From an uncultured Aquabacterium sp. (GTDB lineage Bacteria > Pseudomonadota > Gammaproteobacteria > Burkholderiales > Burkholderiaceae_C), in contig NZ_CANBCC010000005.1 of NCBI RefSeq assembly GCF_947366995.1, positions 34,778-98,777 on the forward strand: DNA of 64,000 bases, given 5' to 3'. Positions 1-8,614 of the stretch are shown in pieces. The notes beneath the pieces are model-generated. The model saw only the letters and a list, made by a program, of their open reading frames with translations, was not told where the DNA came from and did no database searches. Both the position numbers and the translations under genes were made by a program. Positions within the stretch are counted from its first letter, which is position 1; every line of letters starts with the position of its first letter.

Positions 1-678
1 ACCGACCACATCTCGCCGGCGGGCAGCATCAAGCCGTCATCCCCGGCGGGGCTGTATCTGGTGGCCCACGGCGTCCAGCCGGTCGATTTCAACAGCTACG
101 GCTCGCGTCGCGGCCACCACGAGGTGATGATGCGCGGCACGTTTGCCAACGTCCGCATCAAGAACCTGATGCTGCCTGCGCGCGACGACGGCAGCCGCGA
201 AGAAGGCGGCTGGACGCTGTTCCAACCGGGTGGCGAACGACTGACCATCTACGATGCGGCCATGCGTTACATCGCAGCCGGCACGCCCACTGTGATCTTC
301 GGCGGCGAGGAATACGGCACTGGCTCCAGCCGGGACTGGGCGGCCAAGGGCACGCAGTTGCTGGGCATCAAGGCCGTGATCGCCCGCAGCTTCGAGCGCA
401 TCCACCGCGCCAACCTGGTCGGCATGGGGGTGCTGCCGCTTCAGTTCATGGGCAAGGATTCGTGGCAGTCGCTCGGCCTGACGGGCAGCGAACGCATCGA
501 CATCGCGCTGGGCGCCACCATCGAACCGCAGGCCGAAGTCACGCTGCGCATCACCCGCGACAACGGGCAGACGGACACGGTGCCGGTGCGCCTGCGCATC
601 GACACACCGATCGAGGTCAGCTACCACCAGCACGGCGGCATCCTGCCCTTCGTGCTGCGGCAACTCCTGGCAGCCTGA
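1..678 (+). CDS. acnD: Aconitase-family hydratase, C-terminal part; probably AcnD (2-methylcitrate dehydratase)
   Basis: The reading frame is open from base 1, so the N-terminal two thirds or more lie outside the window; 225 residues remain, ending in TGA at 676-678. The visible part is the aconitase swivel domain: TDHISPAGS at the start, then [21 protein letters not shown], the active-site loop [11 protein letters not shown] and [20 protein letters not shown]. Aconitases use a [4Fe-4S] cluster whose cysteines are not in this segment. The stretches [19 protein letters not shown] and the C-terminus [21 protein letters not shown] resemble AcnD of the methylcitrate (propionate) pathway more than housekeeping AcnA, so AcnD is preferred. 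AcnA cannot be excluded from memory alone. The prpF gene that often follows acnD is absent; the next gene is on the opposite strand. Confidence 0.72.
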   Translation, partial: TDHISPAGSIKPSSPAGLYLVAHGVQPVDFNSYGSRRGHHEVMMRGTFANVRIKNLMLPARDDGSREEGGWTLFQPGGERLTIYDAAMRYIAAGTPTVIFGGEEYGTGSSRDWAAKGTQLLGIKAVIARSFERIHRANLVGMGVLPLQFMGKDSWQSLGLTGSERIDIALGATIEPQAEVTLRITRDNGQTDTVPVRLRIDTPIEVSYHQHGGILPFVLRQLLAA

Positions 679-681
679 GCC

Positions 682-1041
682 TCAGACCGACGCGGCCAGT
701 GCCTCCGTAGCGGCCGCGTCGAAACCGACGGTCAGCACGCGGCCGTTCTGCTCGATCACGGGGCGCTTGATCACGCTGGCCTGAGCCAGCATCACGGCCT
801 TGGCACTCGCGGCGTCGGCCACGCCCTCGCGCGTGGCCTCATCCAGCTTGCGCCAGGTGGTGCCTTGCCGGTTGACCAGCTTCTCCCAACCCACCGCCGA
901 TATCCAGGCGTCCAGCCGCTCGGCCGGCACGCCCTGCTTCTTGTAATCGTGGAAGGTGTAGGCCACGCCGCGCTCTTCCAGCCAGGCGCGGGCCTTCTTG
1001 ACGGTGCTGCAGTTCGGGATGCCGTAGACGATCAGGCTCAT
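682..1041 (-). CDS. ArsC/Spx-family (thioredoxin-fold) reductase-like protein
   Basis: A 119-residue protein of the arsenate reductase/Spx/YffB family. It opens with a beta strand and the redox loop GIPNCSTVKKA (single active cysteine at residue 11), followed by an extended helical region and VIKRPVIEQNGRVLTVGF, the cis-proline region typical of the family. Length matches the family (about 115-120). ATG at 1041 is chosen because it begins directly at the thioredoxin-fold strand (MSLIVYG); the open frame extends upstream but with composition unlike the family. No clear Shine-Dalgarno is visible. It lies 62 bases downstream of the DUF779 gene on the same strand and ends 3 bases from the convergent aconitase-family gene. 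YffB-like proteins need not reduce arsenate, and no ars genes are near, so the substrate is unknown. Confidence 0.85.
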   Translation of the reverse strand: MSLIVYGIPNCSTVKKARAWLEERGVAYTFHDYKKQGVPAERLDAWISAVGWEKLVNRQGTTWRKLDEATREGVADAASAKAVMLAQASVIKRPVIEQNGRVLTVGFDAAATEALAASV

Positions 1042-1103
1042 GGTCGGTTCGATTCGGGAAGCAGAAAACACGGCCTGAACTGTCGCACAGCCGACCGACC
1101 CGC

Positions 1104-1502
1104 TTAGCGTACCTTGGCGGCCGCCTCCTGGGCTTCCAGCTCGTGCCACTCCTCATCGGTCCACAGCCGGGTGCGGCTCACGAAATGGTGGCCGTCCGCG
1201 TCTTCCAGCGAGAACGTTCCCAGGCTGCCCGGCGCCACGTCCAGCGTCAGCTGCGAGCCCAGCAGGTACTCGCACTGCGAGCGGCTCACATGAAACGGCA
1301 CGCCTCCCACCTCGCCCAGTTGCACGTCGTCGGGCATCAGCGTCATGTCGCCCTCGGCGTAGCACATCGGTGAGCTGCCCTCGCAGCATCCCCCGGCCTG
1401 GTAGAAGAAGATCGCCCCGTGGCGTTGCCTCAGCTGCTGCACCAGCGCCAGGGCGGCGTCGGTGGCGGTCACACGGTGGATCATGCGGTGCTCGCTTTCC
1501 AT
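1104..1502 (-). CDS. DUF779 family protein
   Basis: A protein of about 132 residues with the DUF779 signature: FFYQAGGCCEGSSPMCY near residue 40, then conserved strands including GGVPFHVSRSQCEYL and SLEDADGHHFVSRTRLWT. Four cysteines cluster in the middle (CC, then C seven residues on, then C in SQCEYL), suggesting metal or redox chemistry, but no activity is established. DUF779 genes are commonly neighbours of NAD-dependent aldehyde dehydrogenases, as here. Start choice is uncertain: ATG at 1502 is given, but the in-frame ATG at 1484 has a purine-rich stretch (GGAAAGCGAG) upstream. A terminator-like hairpin lies between this gene and the dehydrogenase, so expression probably depends on read-through or on a promoter close to the gene. 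Confidence 0.8.
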   Translation of the reverse strand: MESEHRMIHRVTATDAALALVQQLRQRHGAIFFYQAGGCCEGSSPMCYAEGDMTLMPDDVQLGEVGGVPFHVSRSQCEYLLGSQLTLDVAPGSLGTFSLEDADGHHFVSRTRLWTDEEWHELEAQEAAAKVR

Positions 1503-1510
1503 GTCGGATG

Positions 1511-1545
1511 TGAAAAGAAAAAAGGGGGCGACCGAAGCCGCCCCC
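1511..1545 (-). terminator. Intrinsic terminator after the aldehyde dehydrogenase gene
   Basis: Read on the minus strand this is a GC stem of about 9 bp (GGGGGCGGC / GTCGCCCCC) closed by a TTCG tetraloop and followed by TTTTTTCTTTT. It starts about 40 bases after the dehydrogenase stop codon and ends just before the DUF779 start region. Confidence 0.85.
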
Positions 1546-1583
1546 AAACGCTGTCACTGAACGAACTCAAAAAACCCCTGGGA

Positions 1584-3107
1584 TCAGAAGAAGCCCAGCT
1601 TGTTGGGGTTGTAGGACACCAGCAGGTTCTTGGTCTGCTGATAGTGGTCCAGCATCATCTTGTGGGTTTCACGGCCGATGCCCGATTCCTTGTAGCCGCC
1701 GAAGGCAGCGTGCGCGGGGTAGGCGTGATAGCAGTTGGTCCACACGCGGCCAGCCTGGATGGCGCGGCCCATGCGGAAGGCGCGGTTGCCGTCACGGCTC
1801 CACACGCCAGCGCCCAGACCGTAAACGGTGTCGTTGGCGATCTGCAGGGCTTCCTCTTCCGTCTTGAAGGTCGTCACGGCCAGCACCGGGCCGAAGATTT
1901 CTTCACGGAAGATGCGCATGTTGTTGTGGCCCTTGAACAGGGTCGGCTTCACGTAGTAGCCGTCGGCCAGGTCGCCGTCCAGCTGAGCGCGCTCGCCACC
2001 GATCAGCACTTCGGCACCTTCCTGCTTGCCCACTTCCAGGTACGACAGGATCTTGTCCATCTGCATCTGCGAAGCCTGGGCACCCATCATGGTCTCGGTG
2101 TCCAGCGGGCTGCCCTGCTTGATGGCGGCCACGCGCTTGATGGCGCGCTCGATGAAGCGGTCGTAGATCGATTCCTGGATCAGGGCGCGCGACGGGCAGG
2201 TGCAGACCTCACCCTGGTTGAAGGCGAACAGCACCAGACCTTCGATGGCCTTGTCCAGGAAGGCATCGTCTTCGGCCATCACGTCTTCGAAGAAGACGTT
2301 CGGGCTCTTGCCGCCGAGTTCCAGCGTGGCGGGGATCAGGTTGCCGGCAGCAGCCTGGGCAATGACCTTGCCGGTGGCGGTCGAACCGGTGAAGGCGATC
2401 TTGGCGATGCGCTTGCTCGAGGCCAGCGGCATGCCGGCTTCGCGGCCGAAACCGTTGACGATATTCAGCACGCCCGGGGGCAGCAGGTCGGCGATCAGCT
2501 CGGCGAACACGAGGATCGAGATCGGGGTCGACTCGGCGGGCTTCAGGACCACGCAGTTGCCAGCGCCCAAGGCCGGGGCCAGCTTCCAGGCGGCCATCAG
2601 CAGCGGGAAGTTCCAGGGGATGATCTGGCCGACGACGCCCAGGGGCTCGTGGAAGTGGTAAGCAACGGTGTTGCCGTCGATTTCGGAGATGGCGCCTTCC
2701 TGGGCACGCAGGCAGCCAGCGAAGTAGCGGAAGTGGTCGGCCGACAGCGGGATGTCCGCGTTCAGCGTTTCGCGCATCGGCTTGCCGTTGTCGACGGTTT
2801 CAGCGTAGGCCAGCTTTTCCAGGTTCTGCTCGATGCGGTCGGCGATCTTCAGCAGGATGTTCGAACGCTCGGTGGGCGAGGTGGCAGCCCACTTGTCCTT
2901 GGCGGCGTGGGCGGCGTCCAGCGCCAGCTCGACGTCTGCTTCGGTGGAACGGGCAGCCTGGGTGTACACCTTGCCGCTGATCGGGGTGATCACGTCGAAG
3001 TACTGGCCACCCACCGGCGCCACGAACTTGCCGTTGATGAAGTTGTCGTAACGGGGCTTGAACGCAACGGGTGCGCCAGCGGCGCCAGGTGCGGCGTAAA
3101 CAGTCAT
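1584..3107 (-). CDS. NAD-dependent aldehyde dehydrogenase (AcoD/AldB/ExaC type)
   Basis: A 507-residue aldehyde dehydrogenase, the normal length for the acetaldehyde dehydrogenase II (AcoD/AldB/ExaC) group, oxidising aldehydes to acids with NAD(P)+. Key features: NAD-binding [23 protein letters not shown], the general-base glutamate in TLELGGKSP (residue 263), the nucleophile in GEVCTCPSR (Cys302) and the C-terminal PNKLGFF ending typical of this group. ATG at 3107 is preceded by AAGGAGA at good spacing, which fixes the start. It is divergent from an AcoR-like sigma-54 activator, and a -24/-12 promoter lies about 100 bases upstream, so induction by that activator is likely. A strong terminator follows. 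The natural aldehyde (acetaldehyde from ethanol or acetoin, or another) cannot be read from sequence. Confidence 0.95.
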   Translation of the reverse strand: MTVYAAPGAAGAPVAFKPRYDNFINGKFVAPVGGQYFDVITPISGKVYTQAARSTEADVELALDAAHAAKDKWAATSPTERSNILLKIADRIEQNLEKLAYAETVDNGKPMRETLNADIPLSADHFRYFAGCLRAQEGAISEIDGNTVAYHFHEPLGVVGQIIPWNFPLLMAAWKLAPALGAGNCVVLKPAESTPISILVFAELIADLLPPGVLNIVNGFGREAGMPLASSKRIAKIAFTGSTATGKVIAQAAAGNLIPATLELGGKSPNVFFEDVMAEDDAFLDKAIEGLVLFAFNQGEVCTCPSRALIQESIYDRFIERAIKRVAAIKQGSPLDTETMMGAQASQMQMDKILSYLEVGKQEGAEVLIGGERAQLDGDLADGYYVKPTLFKGHNNMRIFREEIFGPVLAVTTFKTEEEALQIANDTVYGLGAGVWSRDGNRAFRMGRAIQAGRVWTNCYHAYPAHAAFGGYKESGIGRETHKMMLDHYQQTKNLLVSYNPNKLGFF

Positions 3108-3207
3108 GGGGGTCTCCTTCAGAGGTCTGCCGGGTATGTCAGCGGTTGAGCTTGTGAGTCGCCTCGGCCTGCGGGTGTCACAGGTGTCGGCTACCGGGGC
3201 CAATAGG

Positions 3208-3223
3208 GCATGGCCCGTGCCAA
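3208..3223 (-). promoter_or_regulatory. Sigma-54 (-24/-12) promoter for the aldehyde dehydrogenase gene
   Basis: On the minus strand the sequence reads TTGGCACGGGCCATGCC. The consensus TTGGCACG-N4-TTGC is matched at every position except A for the first T of the -12 box, with the correct GG-to-GC spacing. It lies about 100 bases upstream of the ATG at 3107. The neighbouring AcoR-type activator makes the assignment functionally coherent. Confidence 0.8.
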
Positions 3224-3382
3224 CGCGGGTTTCCACCGAGATTCCGTCACCGTGCGGGCCCGCTGCCGCAACCGGGCAGAACGCGCCAAACCCCTTTGGC
3301 TGCTGGAGAAAATCGCGATGCAGGGCGTGTCGGTACCGCTCAGACCCGACTCGATGCATTCAGGCCACTTGCTCCACGGTTT

Positions 3383-3462
3383 GCGACGCTTTGTGACGAT
3401 GCTCCGCGTTGACACAGGGGGAACCCGCATGTGACAGACCGCGACAGGGACCATACTGCGAC
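3383..3462. repeat. Array of GYGAC repeats, candidate enhancer (upstream activating sequence)
   Basis: Five copies of G(C/T)GAC on the plus strand begin at 3383, 3393, 3431, 3441 and 3458. The first two and the third and fourth are spaced exactly 10 bases, one helical turn, and the order is mirrored (GCGAC-GTGAC, then GTGAC-GCGAC). The array is about 160-250 bases upstream of the -24/-12 promoter, a normal distance for a sigma-54 enhancer. Binding by the adjacent activator is inference. Confidence 0.4.
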
Positions 3463-3537
3463 CCGTTAACGGAATTCGGACGGGCCCCGTTCCTGCAGGG
3501 GGTTTGGCGTCCGAAAACACTGCTCCCCGAGGCGCCC

Positions 3538-5565
3538 ATGCAACTGACTCCGCAAGCCACCGCCGACCAACTGCGCCATGCACGTCGCTGTCTGCTTGAA
3601 ACCGGCGAAGTACCGGAAGGCGTCGTCAGCCTGCAGGTCTCCTTGTCCTGGCAACGCAGCCAGATGGCCGGCCTCTCGCCCGTCGAGCCCCCGGTCGCCC
3701 CGCCCATCACCTCGGCTGCCGACCTGCGCCGCGCCCTCGCATGCGAGTACGACCTGCTGGCCCACGCGCGCCCGGTGATGGAGTTCCTGCACGACCAGAT
3801 GCGCGACAGCGGCAGCGTCATCGTACTGGCCGATTCCCAGGGCCTGCTGCTCCACAGCCTGGGCGACGCCGATTTCCTCACCCGGGCCGAGCGCGTCTCG
3901 CTGGCCCCGGGCGCGCTGTGGCGCGAAGAGCACCGCGGCACCAACGCCATCGGCACCGCCATCGCCAACGGCTGCCCCACCGTCATCCACGGCGCCGAGC
4001 ATTACCTCGAGCGCAACAGCTTCCTGACCTGTTCGGCCTCACCCGTCATGGCGCCCGACGGCCGGCTCCGCGGCGTGCTCGACATCTCGGTCGACCAGAG
4101 CGGCTACCACCCGCACACCTTTGCGCTGGTGCGCTCAGCCGCGCGCATGATCGAAGACCGCCTCTTCCACGCACGGCACATCAACGACCCGCTGCTGCGC
4201 CTGCACCCGCACGTCGAAGGCCTCGGCGCCGTCGGGGAGGGCCTCCTGGCCGTCTCGGAAGACGGCTGGATCATGGGCGCCAACGCGATCGCACAGCACT
4301 GGCTGAACCTCAGCGCCAGCCAGATCGGCGCCATCACGCTCGACCGCGTCTTCGGCCCCCAGGCCCTGCGGCTCCAGTCCCTGCCTGCGACCGGCCAGCC
4401 CACCCGCGTCACCACCATGCAGGGCCACACCCTGTATGTGCGCGACGAACCCGACCGCCGCCGTCGCGTCTGGGCGGCCACGCCCGTCAGCCACACCCGC
4501 TCGCGTTCCGGTGCCGCAGCGCCGTCTGCCGCGGCAGCTGCGGCCGCCGCCCGTGGGCGCCCGCCGATGGCCCAGGACCGCCGTGACGACCGCCGCATGG
4601 TGCAGGCCCTGACGCGCGCGCTGCGCGTCCAGGCCCAGGGCATCCCGGTGCTGCTTCAGGGCGAGGCGGGCACGGGCAAGGAGGTCTTTGCCCGCACGCT
4701 GCACGCCGAGGGCGATCGCGCCACCAAGCCCTTTGTCGCCGTCAACTGCGCCTCGCTGCCCGAGGCACTCATGGAAGTCGAACTGTTCGGCCACGTCGGC
4801 GGCGCCTTCCCTGGGGCGCGCCCCGAGGGGTCACCCGGCCGCATCCGTCAGGCCGAGGGGGGCACCCTGTTTCTCGACGAGATCGGCGAGCTCGCCCCGG
4901 CGCTGCAGGTGCGGCTGCTGCGCGTGCTGCAGGACAAGCAGGTCGTGCCCGTCGGCGCCCTGCATCCCGAACCCGTCGATTTCGTTCTCGTCTGCGCCAC
5001 ACACCAGGCCCTGCGCGACGCCGTCTCCGCAAGCCGCTTCCGTGAAGACCTGTACTGGAGGGTCAACGGCCTCACCGTCCAGATCCCCGCGCTGCGCGAG
5101 CGTGGCGACACCGCCGACCTCATCGACGACATGCTCGCCTCCATCGCACTCGACATGAAGCGGGTGGAGCCGCCCCGCATCACCGTCGAGGTCGTCGAAG
5201 CCCTCCTGCAGCATCCCTGGCCCGGCAACCTGCGCCAACTGCACGCGGTGCTGCGCACGGCCTGCGCGCTGCTCGGCCCGCACGAAGACGAACTGCACTG
5301 GGAGCACTTCAGCGAAGACCTCTGGTATGACGTGTTCTCGCGCCCCTACCGCGACGATGCCCCCGCCGCCCCCCGCGCGGACAGCCTGCCCCCGCCGCCC
5401 CTGGCCAGCGCGGAAGAGGCCGCCGAGGTCAACCTGCGGCGACTTTCCCACAGCGCCATCGAACGCGCCATTCAGGCCTCGAACGGCAACATGTCCGAGG
5501 CCGCCCGCAAGCTGGGCATCAGCCGCAATACGCTGTACCGGCGTCTCAAACAGGTCAGTGACTGA
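3538..5565 (+). CDS. AcoR-type sigma-54-dependent transcriptional activator
   Basis: A 675-residue enhancer-binding protein. Residues about 75-220 form a GAF-like sensor ([21 protein letters not shown], then [13 protein letters not shown], typical of acetoin/alcohol regulators). A PAS-like segment follows ([17 protein letters not shown]). The AAA+ domain starts with Walker A GEAGTGKE at residue 375, has Walker [13 protein letters not shown] and ends in [11 protein letters not shown]. The C-terminus carries a Fis-type helix-turn-helix ([20 protein letters not shown]). The sigma-54 contact loop reads GAFPGA at 422-427 in place of canonical GAFTGA. An Ala-rich linker precedes the AAA+ domain. 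The ATG at 3538 is taken as the start because family homology begins there. It is divergent from the dehydrogenase it probably activates; the effector is unknown. Confidence 0.9.
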   Translation: MQLTPQATADQLRHARRCLLETGEVPEGVVSLQVSLSWQRSQMAGLSPVEPPVAPPITSAADLRRALACEYDLLAHARPVMEFLHDQMRDSGSVIVLADSQGLLLHSLGDADFLTRAERVSLAPGALWREEHRGTNAIGTAIANGCPTVIHGAEHYLERNSFLTCSASPVMAPDGRLRGVLDISVDQSGYHPHTFALVRSAARMIEDRLFHARHINDPLLRLHPHVEGLGAVGEGLLAVSEDGWIMGANAIAQHWLNLSASQIGAITLDRVFGPQALRLQSLPATGQPTRVTTMQGHTLYVRDEPDRRRRVWAATPVSHTRSRSGAAAPSAAAAAAAARGRPPMAQDRRDDRRMVQALTRALRVQAQGIPVLLQGEAGTGKEVFARTLHAEGDRATKPFVAVNCASLPEALMEVELFGHVGGAFPGARPEGSPGRIRQAEGGTLFLDEIGELAPALQVRLLRVLQDKQVVPVGALHPEPVDFVLVCATHQALRDAVSASRFREDLYWRVNGLTVQIPALRERGDTADLIDDMLASIALDMKRVEPPRITVEVVEALLQHPWPGNLRQLHAVLRTACALLGPHEDELHWEHFSEDLWYDVFSRPYRDDAPAAPRADSLPPPPLASAEEAAEVNLRRLSHSAIERAIQASNGNMSEAARKLGISRNTLYRRLKQVSD

Positions 5566-5609
5566 GGGCGATCCCGGGCGGGGCGTCTGCTCGGGTTAGC
5601 ATCTCGTCC

Positions 5610-6314
5610 ATGACGAACGCCGACCCCCAAGAACTCGCCAAATTCAGCGACCTGGCCCACAAGTGGTGGGACCCTGAGAGCGAATTCCGGCCGCTGCACC
5701 AGATCAACCCGCTGCGCCTGGACTGGATCGACCAACTCGCCTCAATCAAGGGCAAGACCGTGGTGGACGTGGGCTGTGGTGGCGGCATCCTCGCTGAATC
5801 GATGGCCCGCCGTGGTGCCGAGGTGCTGGGCATCGACCTGGCCGACCGGCCCTTGAAGGTCGCCATGCTGCACGCCATGGAAGCGGGCGTGGCCAACGTG
5901 ACCTACCGCGCGGTGGCCGCCGAGGCCCTCGCTGCCGAACAGCCGGGCCACTTCGACGTCGTGACCTGCATGGAGATGCTCGAACACGTGCCGGACCCGT
6001 CTGCGGTCGTGCGCGCCTGCGCGCAGATGGCCAAACCTGGCGGCTGGGTCTTCTTCTCGACGCTGAACCGCAACCCCAAGTCGTATCTGTTCGCCATCCT
6101 GGGCGCCGAATACCTGCTCAAGCTGCTGCCCAAGGGCACGCACGAGTTCTCGCGCTTCATCCGCCCGGCCGAGCTGTCGCGCTGGATCCGGGAAGCGGGC
6201 CTCGATCACCGCGAGTTCAAGGGCATGGGCTACAACCCGCTCACCCGCATCTACAGCCTCAACCAGGACACCAGCGTGAACTACCTGGTGGCCTGCCGCA
6301 AGCCGGCCGCCTGA
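5610..6314 (+). CDS. ubiG: Ubiquinone biosynthesis O-methyltransferase
   Basis: A 234-residue SAM-dependent methyltransferase that performs both O-methylations of the ubiquinone ring at the inner membrane. Diagnostic motifs are [19 protein letters not shown] at the N-terminus, the SAM-binding [13 protein letters not shown] (motif I), [13 protein letters not shown] and the UbiG-specific [12 protein letters not shown]. Length matches the family (about 230-240). It starts 44 bases after the regulator gene and is followed 11 bases later by gph, a pairing common in proteobacteria. Confidence 0.96.
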   Translation: MTNADPQELAKFSDLAHKWWDPESEFRPLHQINPLRLDWIDQLASIKGKTVVDVGCGGGILAESMARRGAEVLGIDLADRPLKVAMLHAMEAGVANVTYRAVAAEALAAEQPGHFDVVTCMEMLEHVPDPSAVVRACAQMAKPGGWVFFSTLNRNPKSYLFAILGAEYLLKLLPKGTHEFSRFIRPAELSRWIREAGLDHREFKGMGYNPLTRIYSLNQDTSVNYLVACRKPAA

Positions 6315-6325
6315 GGCCCACGCCC

Positions 6326-7027
6326 ATGACCGCCCTGCACGCGCACCACGCTCCCAGCCGTATCCGCTGGTCTGCCCCGCCTCAAGCAGTGCTGTTCGAC
6401 CTGGATGGCACGCTGGCCGACACCGCGGGTGACCTCGTCGGTGCACTCAACCGCCTTCGTGTGCAGCGCGGCCTGCCGCCCATGCCGCTGGAAACCTTGC
6501 GCCCTTACGCCTCGGCGGGTGCACGGGGCCTCCTCGGCGCAGGCCTCGACATCCATCCGGGTCATGACGAGTTCGAGCCGCTGCGCCTGGCCTTTCTGGC
6601 TGCCTACGCACAGTGCCTGAGCGAGACCACCGTCCTGTTCGAGGGCATGGCCGAACTGCTGGACCAGCTGGAGGCGCGAGGGCTGAAATGGGGCGTGGTG
6701 ACCAACAAGCCGCACCGCTTCACCGTGCCGGTGATGGACGGCCTCGGCCTCATGGCCCGCGCAGGCGTGGTCATCAGCGGCGACAGCACGGCCCACGCCA
6801 AGCCCCACCCGCTCCCCCTGCTCACCGCATGCGAGCAACTGGGCGTGCCGCCGACCCGCGCACTCTACGTCGGCGATGACCTGCGCGACATCCAGGCCGC
6901 CCAGGCAGCCGCCATGCCAAGCGCCGCCGCCCGCTGGGGCTACATCGGCCACAACGGCGACATCGCCGACTGGGGCGCCGACGTGATCGCCACCACCCCG
7001 CTCGACTTGCTGCACTTCCTCGACTGA
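6326..7027 (+). CDS. gph: Phosphoglycolate phosphatase
   Basis: A 233-residue HAD-superfamily hydrolase. The nucleophile motif DLDGTLADT is near residue 32; motif II is TNKPHR, and the conserved Lys (HAKPHP) and the DD pair in YVGDDLRDI complete the active site. It dephosphorylates 2-phosphoglycolate, formed mainly from repair of oxidised DNA ends or by Rubisco. The placement directly after ubiG with an 11-base gap supports the Gph assignment over other HAD phosphatases. It has about 12 extra N-terminal residues, so an internal start is possible. A bidirectional terminator follows. Confidence 0.9.
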   Translation: MTALHAHHAPSRIRWSAPPQAVLFDLDGTLADTAGDLVGALNRLRVQRGLPPMPLETLRPYASAGARGLLGAGLDIHPGHDEFEPLRLAFLAAYAQCLSETTVLFEGMAELLDQLEARGLKWGVVTNKPHRFTVPVMDGLGLMARAGVVISGDSTAHAKPHPLPLLTACEQLGVPPTRALYVGDDLRDIQAAQAAAMPSAAARWGYIGHNGDIADWGADVIATTPLDLLHFLD

Positions 7028-7047
7028 ACCGCGCCGGGCTCCACCAA

Positions 7048-7080
7048 GAAAAAAAGCCACCGCACTGCGGTGGCTTTCTT
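7048..7080. terminator. Bidirectional intrinsic terminator between gph and manC
   Basis: The hairpin AAAGCCACCGCA / TGCGGTGGCTTT is flanked by an A-run on its left and TTTCTT on its right. It can therefore end transcripts arriving from gph (plus) and from the exopolysaccharide operon (minus). Confidence 0.85.
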
Positions 7081-7097
7081 CATGGCGCGCTGACCGA

Positions 7098-8552
7098 TCA
7101 GGCCGACCGGCCGTAGTTGTCCTGGAAGCGCACGATGTCGTCCTCACCGAGGTAGCTGCCAGACTGCACTTCGATGATTTCCAGCGGGATCGCGCCGGGG
7201 TTCACCAGGCGGTGCACCGTGCCCAGCGGGATGTAGGTCGATTGGTTTTCGCCCAGCAGAAGCACCTGGTCGCCGTTGGTGACCTCGGCCGTGCCGCTGA
7301 CCACGATCCAGTGCTCGGCACGGTGGTGGTGCATCTGCAGGCTCAGGGAGGCCTTCGGCTTCACCATGATGCGCTTGACCTGGAAGCGCGGGCCCATGTC
7401 GATCGAGTCGTACCAGCCCCACGGGCGATGCACTCGACGGTGCAGGGTGCCTTCCGATCGGGACTGCTTCTCCAGCGTGGCGACGATCTTCTTGACGTCC
7501 TGGCTGCTGTTGCGGTCGGCCACCAGCACGGCGTCCGGCGTTTCGACCACCACCACGTTGTCGAGGCCAACTGCCGCCACCAGCCGGCTGGTGGCGTGCA
7601 CCAGCGTGTTGGTGCTGCTCTGGAACAGCGCATCGCCCTGGGCCGCGTTGCCGTTCGCATCGCGCTCGCTGACCTGCCACACGGCATCCCAGGCGCCCAG
7701 ATCGGACCAGCCGGCGTCCAGCGGCACCATGCGCACCTTGAAGCCGGCCTCCGGGTGGCTCGGGCACTGCTCCATCACCGCGTAGTCCACCGACTCGGAC
7801 GGCACGGCCGCGAACTCGGCCTTGCCCGGGCGCACGAACTGCGCGTCGGTGCCGCGCGCGGCAAACGACGCCTGCGTGGCCGCGAGGATGTCCGGACGGA
7901 AATGCCCCAGCGCCGCGAGCCAGCGCGAGGCCCGCATCACGAACATGCCGCTGTTCCAGAAGTAGCCGCCGTCAGCCACGTAGGCCTTGGCCTTCTCCAG
8001 GTCGGGTTTCTCGACGAAGGCGTCCACACCGCGCACCCCCACCGCGTCGGCGTCACTCGTGCGGATGTAGCCAAACCCGGTCTCGGGGCGATCCGGCGTG
8101 ATGCCGAGGATCACGATGTCACCCTCGGCCGCCGCACGCACGGCGGTCTGCACGGCCTGCGTGAACGCGCGCTCGTTGGTCACGGTCTGATCGGCCGGAG
8201 TGACCACCAGGATCGGGTCGGCCCCTTCGGCCGTGGCCTGCAGCGCGGCCAGCGTCACGGCTGGCGCGGTGTTGCGCCCCACGGGTTCGAGCAGCAGAGA
8301 CGATGGCTCGCCCTTCAACTCGCGCAACTGATCGAGCACGAGAAAGCGGTGCTCCTCGTTGCCGACGATGCACGGCTTGCCCACCGCGATGTCATCAGCC
8401 GCAAGCGACTGCAGGCGCAGGTGGGCCTGCTGGAACAGGCTCTGCGTGCCTTGCAGCACCAGAAACTGTTTGGGGTACAGCGCGCGCGACAGCGGCCACA
8501 GGCGGGTGCCGGAGCCACCGGCCATGATGACGGGAAGCAGTGCGTGGGTCAT
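7098..8552 (-). CDS. manC: Mannose-1-phosphate guanylyltransferase / mannose-6-phosphate isomerase
   Basis: A 484-residue bifunctional enzyme of the ManC/AlgA/XanB type. The N-terminal nucleotidyltransferase domain begins with VIMAGGSGTRLWPLSR and has LLEPVGRNTAPA and VEKPDLEKA (lysine-containing substrate site). The C-terminal cupin type II isomerase domain has RPWGWYDSIDMG and the metal-site region QMHHHRAEHWIVVSGTA. It makes GDP-mannose for exopolysaccharide. It starts 62 bases after galE on the same strand and appears to be the last gene of the exopolysaccharide block, ending at a bidirectional terminator. Confidence 0.95.
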   Translation of the reverse strand: MTHALLPVIMAGGSGTRLWPLSRALYPKQFLVLQGTQSLFQQAHLRLQSLAADDIAVGKPCIVGNEEHRFLVLDQLRELKGEPSSLLLEPVGRNTAPAVTLAALQATAEGADPILVVTPADQTVTNERAFTQAVQTAVRAAAEGDIVILGITPDRPETGFGYIRTSDADAVGVRGVDAFVEKPDLEKAKAYVADGGYFWNSGMFVMRASRWLAALGHFRPDILAATQASFAARGTDAQFVRPGKAEFAAVPSESVDYAVMEQCPSHPEAGFKVRMVPLDAGWSDLGAWDAVWQVSERDANGNAAQGDALFQSSTNTLVHATSRLVAAVGLDNVVVVETPDAVLVADRNSSQDVKKIVATLEKQSRSEGTLHRRVHRPWGWYDSIDMGPRFQVKRIMVKPKASLSLQMHHHRAEHWIVVSGTAEVTNGDQVLLLGENQSTYIPLGTVHRLVNPGAIPLEIIEVQSGSYLGEDDIVRFQDNYGRSA

Positions 8553-8614
8553 GAGTCAGAGATGCGAGTAGGCGCCACGGCAGGTTACACGCAAGGCGCA
8601 GGAGGATGAAAGGG

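Noticed and set aside
1..678. Housekeeping aconitase AcnA instead of AcnD
   Set aside because: The C-terminal segment and the [14 protein letters not shown] stretch fit AcnD better; kept as an alternative because the rest of the protein is not visible.
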